Assembly (NCBI RefSeq): GCF_022482365.1
Contig: NZ_JAKVPE010000001.1
Span: 868,001-932,000, forward strand
Length of the DNA: 64,000 nucleotides
Origin: Limosilactobacillus sp.
Lineage (GTDB): Bacteria; Bacillota; Bacilli; Lactobacillales; Lactobacillaceae
Direction: 5' to 3'
Shown: in pieces, positions 59,350-64,000 of the stretch
How the letters are laid out: each line of letters opens with the position of its first letter
How positions within the stretch are numbered: position 1 is the stretch's first letter
Notes under the pieces: generated by a model
Databases searched by the model: none
What the model was told of the DNA's origin: nothing
Seen by the model: the letters and a program-made list of their open reading frames with translations, nothing else
Translations under genes and position numbers: made by a program

Positions 59350-59882
59350 GCAGCTAAATTAGCATTTATTTGATAATTTAATTCGATCTTGCGGGTTATC
59401 GGTTCTATTTTTTGAATAATATTTGCTTGCTTATCAAGCGACGGAATATCTACCTCAAACCCCTTCATTACTCTTCCAGAGACCTCTTTGAATGTAGAAC
59501 CTGAAGATACATTTTCAAGTTCGTCTTTTTTTGTAAGCATTAAGTAATATAGGTATTTAGGTAATACTATATCGGTATTTGGGACAATACTTTTAAACCC
59601 TTGATTCGTTGTTATCTTGTTAGCAGCTAAAGCAACATATCCAATTGGTGCTCTTGAGCTAACTAACACTGTATCCTTAGGTAATAATTTAGCACTTGAA
59701 TTATCCAATCCTTCTTGACTAATATCTCTGGCACCATGTGAAATATACATTTTGGAATATCCACTGAGATCCTTCGGAGTTATCCAGGCAATTCCTTTAT
59801 TTGCGTAATATTGCTTTTTTCTTGTGGAAGGTGTTCCACCACCAATCACTTTACCGATTTGGTCTAACCTATATTTAGTCAC
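59346..59882 (-). CDS. hsdS: hsdS N-terminal half, truncated at the inversion site
   Basis: 178 residues: a complete first target-recognition domain (KYRLDQIGKVIGGGTPSTRK, then GSTFKEVSGRVMKGFEVDIP) and the conserved linker IELNYQINANL, then only AA and stop, because the C-half beside it is inverted. It overlaps the recombinase gene by 4 bp (ATGA), so the two are coupled. A half-sized HsdS with one recognition domain may be inactive or, if it dimerises, recognise a symmetric site, as seen for some truncated HsdS proteins. Confidence 0.9.
   Translation of the reverse strand: MTKYRLDQIGKVIGGGTPSTRKKQYYANKGIAWITPKDLSGYSKMYISHGARDISQEGLDNSSAKLLPKDTVLVSSRAPIGYVALAANKITTNQGFKSIVPNTDIVLPKYLYYLMLTKKDELENVSSGSTFKEVSGRVMKGFEVDIPSLDKQANIIQKIEPITRKIELNYQINANLAA
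59355..59368 (-). repeat. hsdS inversion site 2
   Basis: TAAATTAGCATTTA on the plus strand, the reverse of site 1, inside the linker codons of the N-half gene; the two sites are 660 bp apart and flank the silent cassette. Confidence 0.85.
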
Positions 59883-60847
59883 CCTATATACCTCCTGTGA
59901 GCTATTTTTACATTACTTTGTTTAACCATTGCATAATGCAATGTTGTGTCTATTCTTTCGTGTCCAAGTAGTTTTTGAACCTGCTCAATCGGCATTCCCT
60001 TATCAATAGCATTTGTTGCCAATGTCCTTCTGAATTTGTGAGGATAAACTTTTGCTATCCCTGCTTTCTTACCCAAACTCTTAAGGCGATTTTCAATTCC
60101 ATTAATACTCATTCGTTGATGTGGTGCGTGTAAAGAAACAAACAATGCAGAATTGGCATCTTTTCTCTTTGCTAAGTAATTCTGTAAATGTATTTTGCTT
60201 CTAGCATCAAAATATACTATTCGCTGCTTATTGCCTTTTCCCAATACCACACATTCACGCTCATCAAAATTTATATCATTTTGGTTAAGGTTAACTAATT
60301 CACCTATACGCATACCTGTTGAAGCAAGTATGTCAATCATTGCAACATCACGCTCACTATTACAATGATCCCTCAGCCTTTCTAAATCTTCATCACTATA
60401 AGTATCCTTAACTTTAGCTGATGACTTAACCTTATGAATCCGTCTTACAGGACTTTTGATAATAACATCTTCATCTTCCAGCCAGCTAAAAAAGCTAGAA
60501 AAAATTCGTCTAATATTATCAATAGTCACTCGGCTGGAGTTTCTAGATTGCTGATAATTACCCAAGTAATCACGTAAATCTTCAGTAGTAATCTTTTGAA
60601 CATGCTTCCCTAAATACGAAAACATCATCTTTAATGTCACTTGATAATAGTTAATTGTTTTTTCAGAACATCCTTCAACCTGTTTAGCGGCTAAATAATC
60701 TGCAATATAAGATTCATTGCTTTTTTTAGGACCGCTATCTGTATTATTCCCAAGTTTTTTCTTTAGTACCCGTTTCAGTTGTATTAGTTGACTGTTATCC
60801 AAAACCCTTAACATTTCTTGTACGATTTCATCAATAATTGAGTTCAT
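59879..60847 (-). CDS. tyrosine recombinase, likely hsdS invertase
   Basis: 322 residues. SAM-like core-binding domain at about 45-130, then the catalytic domain with R180 (STGMRIGEL), H270-x-x-R273 (PHKFRRT), H296 (LLGHERID) and Y305 (TTLHYAMV). The family includes XerC/D-like enzymes that invert hsdS segments in streptococci and lactobacilli. Its place between hsdS parts and its overlap with the N-half make it the likely enzyme acting on the 14-bp sites. IS30 copy 4 inserted 22 bp before its ATG and cut it from its upstream operon. Confidence 0.9.
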   Translation of the reverse strand: MNSIIDEIVQEMLRVLDNSQLIQLKRVLKKKLGNNTDSGPKKSNESYIADYLAAKQVEGCSEKTINYYQVTLKMMFSYLGKHVQKITTEDLRDYLGNYQQSRNSSRVTIDNIRRIFSSFFSWLEDEDVIIKSPVRRIHKVKSSAKVKDTYSDEDLERLRDHCNSERDVAMIDILASTGMRIGELVNLNQNDINFDERECVVLGKGNKQRIVYFDARSKIHLQNYLAKRKDANSALFVSLHAPHQRMSINGIENRLKSLGKKAGIAKVYPHKFRRTLATNAIDKGMPIEQVQKLLGHERIDTTLHYAMVKQSNVKIAHRRYIG

Positions 60848-60855
60848 CTGTCATA

Positions 60856-60869
60856 TACCTCATTTTTGA
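60856..60869 (+). repeat. IS30 target duplication, left partner
   Basis: TACCTCATTTTTGA just before IS30 copy 4. Its match is not at the right end of copy 4 but in reverse orientation at 62811-62824, next to copy 5. Confidence 0.85.
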
Positions 60870-62148
60870 GGTAGATTATAGAATGAAGTTAGCCACCCAG
60901 TTGGTGGTAAATAAAAAACGCCATTCGGCGTGACATCAGGTATCATATTAAGTGAACCAAACCTATATGAAAGGATGTCCGTCAAATGACGCACTTAAAT
61001 GATACCATGTCTACTATTTTATTGACTACTCATAAAAAGAATGCTCATCTTACTAAAGAAGAACGTGTGATGATTGCGACTTTAAAGTCGCAAGGACTTT
61101 CCAATCGCGCAATTGGTCGCCAATTAGGAGTTAATCATCAAACAATTAATAACGAGCTCAACCGTGGTACGGTCCGCCAACTTCGTCGTCAAAAATCTAA
61201 TGGTAAGATTTACGAATATTCTTACTACATCTATAGTTATGAAGCTGGTCAGGCCACATATCTTGAACATCACCGCCATTCTGGTCGTCGTCGCTTATAT
61301 TATTCTTCAAAGCAATTTTTACGATTAGCTGATCAGCTAATGCTTGGTGAGTTTGACGACCACCATTACTCCCCACAAGCGGTTATTTATAAGGCTCGAG
61401 ATTTAATGAATGATGGCACCCTGATCCCAAAGTCGGTTGTAACTTTATATCAATGGATTAATGAGGGTGTGCTTCGTACGTCCAATTTAGACCTCTTTGA
61501 AAAACCTAAACGTAAGCATCATCAAACTCATCCGCAAGCTAAAAGGTGCTTAGGGCCTAATATTGCTCAACGACCTCAAACTGCGGACCAACGGTCCGAA
61601 ATTGGCCATTGGGAACTGGATACAGTTCAGGGACAGAAAAACGGTAATGACAGTGTTGTACTAGTAATGACTGATCGCCTTTCACGAGTTAATATCACGA
61701 GTAAAATTGCTGGTAAAACTGCGCATGCAGTAAATCAGTTCTTTATAAATTTGCGCCAGAAAATGGGCACAGATGCTTACTATCGCATTTTTAAGACAAT
61801 AACCTCTGACAACGGTTCAGAATTTAGTGAGTTAACACAAGTTCACGATCATGTTTTCTATGCTGATCCGTATTCCCCTTGGGAACGTGGATCCAATGAG
61901 ATCAATAACCGGTTTCTCCGCAAGGAGATTACCAAAGGTGAAGCTATAAATAACTATAGTAGTGCTCAGATCATAGCGACTAATGATTGGATGAATCACT
62001 ATCCACGAGCTATGTTTAATGGACATTCGTCAATGGATATCTATCGTAAGGCCTTCTACCAAGAGATATCACAGCTCCATCAACCAATAATCAATTGGTC
62101 AGTATTATTTATTTGAGTCCAGTGGCTAACTTATTCTTGAAATTTAGG
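60870..62148 (+). mobile_element. IS30-family element, copy 4
   Basis: Complete, 1,279 bp. The right flank (ACTTATTTAAGAA) does not match the left flank (TACCTCATTTTTGA), unlike copies 1-3. The matching copy of the left duplication is at the inner edge of copy 5, which shows an inversion between the two. The leftward terminator near its left end (60913-60931) would stop transcripts heading into the recombinase gene. Confidence 0.95.
60986..62116 (+). CDS. IS30-family transposase (copy 4)
   Basis: 376 residues, Gln at 251; same protein as copies 3 and 5, with all DDE residues. Confidence 0.95.
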   Translation: MTHLNDTMSTILLTTHKKNAHLTKEERVMIATLKSQGLSNRAIGRQLGVNHQTINNELNRGTVRQLRRQKSNGKIYEYSYYIYSYEAGQATYLEHHRHSGRRRLYYSSKQFLRLADQLMLGEFDDHHYSPQAVIYKARDLMNDGTLIPKSVVTLYQWINEGVLRTSNLDLFEKPKRKHHQTHPQAKRCLGPNIAQRPQTADQRSEIGHWELDTVQGQKNGNDSVVLVMTDRLSRVNITSKIAGKTAHAVNQFFINLRQKMGTDAYYRIFKTITSDNGSEFSELTQVHDHVFYADPYSPWERGSNEINNRFLRKEITKGEAINNYSSAQIIATNDWMNHYPRAMFNGHSSMDIYRKAFYQEISQLHQPIINWSVLFI

Positions 62149-62760
62149 ACTTATTTAAGAACAATTGATAATAAAATTCAACTAAATAAGCAATTAAATG
62201 CTAATTTACAAGAACTAAGACATATTCTATATAAACAGCTAATAGCACAGTCGGCTCTTAAAACGATTAGTATAAAAGAATTGTATAGCATTAAATATGG
62301 CAAGACGTTACCCAAATCACAATTGTTAAGAACAGGCACTAAAGTTTTTGGTGCAAAAGGTTTTATGGGATATACAGAAAGAAAGCCCTTAGTTAATAAG
62401 GCAACTGTTACAATAACGAGCCGTGGATCTGGGGCAGGATTCGTTAGTTATATTGATGAGGAAGAAGCATTTTTAACAAACAACTTATTGTACTTAATAG
62501 ATAAAACTGGTTTGGGTTTATCATTCACTTATGAACTTATTAAAAGTAGTAAGCCTTCGCAGTTTGTAACCGGTTCAGCACAGCCACAACTGACTATAAA
62601 TAATCTTAAGCAATTAAAATTAAAGATTCCCACTGATAGATTTATTATTGAACAGTTTAAAAATAATACCAAACGGATTGAAGATTGTATGAGTAATAAT
62701 AAAATAGAGAATAATTCGCTTCAAAAACTAAGATTAGCATTTTTAAATTATTACTTTTAG
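62149..62760 (+). pseudogene. hsdS: IS30-disrupted hsdS: linker end plus C-terminal half
   Basis: From the IS30 edge it reads LRTIDNKIQLNKQLNANLQE, the end of an N-half linker, across inversion site 3, then a second recognition domain (SIKELYSIKYGKTLPKSQLL, then GSGAGFVSYIDEEEAFLTNN and VTGSAQPQLTINNLKQLKLK) and the C-terminal helix. There is no start codon; the front half was cut away by IS30. Before the IS-mediated flip this segment lay on the minus strand ahead of the recombinase, as a regular hsdS gene whose missing front should lie right of the window. Confidence 0.88.
62195..62208 (+). repeat. hsdS inversion site 3
   Basis: TAAATGCTAATTTA, again the LNANL codons, within the disrupted hsdS. 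Confidence 0.85.
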
Positions 62761-62765
62761 GCGGC

Positions 62766-62779
62766 TAAATTAGCATTTA
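62766..62779 (-). repeat. hsdS inversion site 4
   Basis: TAAATTAGCATTTA, 5 bp after the stop of the disrupted hsdS. Together with the stop codon the context (TAGGC(A/G)GC before the site) matches site 2. Confidence 0.85.
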
Positions 62780-62810
62780 GTGACTTGCAGAATATTATTG
62801 TATTATTTTA

Positions 62811-62824
62811 TCAAAAATGAGGTA
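62811..62824 (-). repeat. IS30 target duplication, displaced partner
   Basis: TCAAAAATGAGGTA, the exact reverse complement of 60856-60869, next to the inner end of copy 5. Confidence 0.85.
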
Positions 62825-64000
62825 CCTAAATTTCAAGAATAAGTTAGCCACTGGACTCAAATAAATAATACTGACCAATTGATTATTGGTTGATGGAGCT
62901 GTGATATCTCTTGGTAGAAGGCCTTACGATAGATATCCATTGACGAATGTCCATTAAACATAGCTCGTGGATAGTGATTCATCCAATCATTAGTCGCTAT
63001 GATCTGAGCACTACTATAGTTATTTATAGCTTCACCTTTGGTAATCTCCTTGCGGAGAAACCGGTTATTGATCTCATTGGATCCACGTTCCCAAGGGGAA
63101 TACGGATCAGCATAGAAAACATGATCGTGAACTTGTGTTAACTCACTAAATTCTGAACCGTTGTCAGAGGTTATTGTCTTAAAAATGCGATAGTAAGCAT
63201 CTGTGCCCATTTTCTGGCGCAAATTTATAAAGAACTGATTTACTGCATGCGCAGTTTTACCAGCAATTTTACTCGTGATATTAACTCGTGAAAGGCGATC
63301 AGTCATTACTAGTACAACACTGTCATTACCGTTTTTCTGTCCCTGAACTGTATCCAGTTCCCAATGGCCAATTTCGGACCGTTGGTCCGCAGTTTGAGGT
63401 CGTTGAGCAATATTAGGCCCTAAGCACCTTTTAGCTTGCGGATGAGTTTGATGATGCTTACGTTTAGGTTTTTCAAAGAGGTCTAAATTGGACGTACGAA
63501 GCACACCCTCATTAATCCATTGATATAAAGTTACAACCGACTTTGGGATCAGGGTGCCATCATTCATTAAATCTCGAGCCTTATAAATAACCGCTTGTGG
63601 GGAGTAATGGTGGTCGTCAAACTCACCAAGCATTAGCTGATCAGCTAATCGTAAAAATTGCTTTGAAGAATAATATAAGCGACGACGACCAGAATGGCGG
63701 TGATGTTCAAGATATGTGGCCTGACCAGCTTCATAACTATAGATGTAGTAAGAATATTCGTAAATCTTACCATTAGATTTTTGACGACGAAGTTGGCGGA
63801 CCGTACCACGGTTGAGCTCGTTATTAATTGTTTGATGATTAACTCCTAATTGGCGACCAATTGCGCGATTGGAAAGTCCTTGCGACTTTAAAGTCGCAAT
63901 CATCACACGTTCTTCTTTAGTAAGATGAGCATTCTTTTTATGAGTAGTCAATAAAATAGTAGACATGGTATCATTTAAGTGCGTCATTTGACGGACATCC
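62825..64000 (-). mobile_element. IS30-family element, copy 5 (cut by window end)
   Basis: From its right end (CCTAAATTTC) at 62825; about 100 bp of its left end lie beyond the window. It is inverted relative to copy 4, forming a 1.3-kb inverted pair around a 676-bp segment. Confidence 0.95.
62857..63987 (-). CDS. IS30-family transposase (copy 5)
   Basis: 376 residues, complete, with the same protein sequence as copies 3 and 4. Confidence 0.95.
   Translation of the reverse strand: MTHLNDTMSTILLTTHKKNAHLTKEERVMIATLKSQGLSNRAIGRQLGVNHQTINNELNRGTVRQLRRQKSNGKIYEYSYYIYSYEAGQATYLEHHRHSGRRRLYYSSKQFLRLADQLMLGEFDDHHYSPQAVIYKARDLMNDGTLIPKSVVTLYQWINEGVLRTSNLDLFEKPKRKHHQTHPQAKRCLGPNIAQRPQTADQRSEIGHWELDTVQGQKNGNDSVVLVMTDRLSRVNITSKIAGKTAHAVNQFFINLRQKMGTDAYYRIFKTITSDNGSEFSELTQVHDHVFYADPYSPWERGSNEINNRFLRKEITKGEAINNYSSAQIIATNDWMNHYPRAMFNGHSSMDIYRKAFYQEISQLHQPIINWSVLFI

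Noticed and set aside
62095-62148. An in-frame start for the disrupted hsdS inside IS30 copy 4
   Set aside because: The upstream codons belong to the end of the IS30 element; the apparent start has no ribosome site and comes from chance read-through of the element end.

Overview
The window looks like the chromosome of a heterofermentative lactobacillus of Limosilactobacillus type. The signs are a moderately GC-rich core, KxYKxGKxW-type secretion signals, paired DUF1659/DUF2922 small genes, a YjeM-type permease, T-box control of methionine genes and many IS30 copies. The species cannot be fixed from the sequence alone. The right-hand third is clearly more AT-rich and is made of accessory DNA.

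Layout. 1-9.6 kb: the end of an exopolysaccharide cluster on the minus strand (priming transferase, DUF4422 and GT2 glycosyltransferases, Wzy-like polymerase, Wzz-like protein, a GT-B transferase, UDP-galactopyranose mutase and a Wzx flippase), interrupted by a plus-strand Ser-rich lipoprotein gene; recX follows. 9.6-23.7 kb: IS30 copy 1, DUF1659/DUF2922, yihY, a tandem structured-RNA element, a YjeM permease, map, flavodoxin-gtrA, two repeat-rich cell-wall proteins (one with a serine-hydrolase domain), UDP-GlcNAc 2-epimerase, and a yefM-yoeB pair whose toxin gene is split by IS30 copy 2. 23.7-36.5 kb: tRNA-Arg, a DEAD-box helicase, an oxidoreductase, a second kind of IS30, a LOG protein, an LDH-like enzyme, gshA, an amidotransferase, a nucleoside hydrolase, then a Met T-box controlling a MetE-like gene and luxS, and an acetyltransferase. 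36.5-54.4 kb: a type I-E CRISPR remnant, IS30 copy 3, an Mrr-like endonuclease, a Vat-like acetyltransferase, IS110, a pRiA4b-ORF3-like protein, a possible toxin-antitoxin pair, a CPBP protease, an AraC regulator with an SDR enzyme, amt, two frameshifted genes and a holin-like type I toxin. 54.4-64 kb: an Abi (HEPN) gene and a type I restriction locus with a switching hsdS system.

The most interesting system is the type I restriction locus at 55.5-64 kb. Three partial hsdS segments and a tyrosine recombinase lie around four copies of a 14-bp site (TAAATGCTAATTTA) that encodes the LNANL linker of HsdS. The C-half cassette at 58.7-59.3 kb currently lies backwards, so the adjacent N-half gene stops just after the site. 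Inverting the cassette restores one continuous reading frame. A second hsdS gene has been broken by IS30, and two inverted IS30 copies have then flipped the segment between them. This is shown by a 14-bp target duplication that now sits as an inverted pair on the outer left and inner right sides of the two copies. No hsdM is visible; it probably lies beyond the right edge.

Other notable items are a pair of about 107-109-nt elements (12.5-12.7 kb) whose helices covary between the two copies, the IS30-split yoeB with its last residues left on the far side of the element, and several recent small lesions (an 8-bp tandem duplication in a GNAT gene and a one-base deletion in a GIY-YIG gene).
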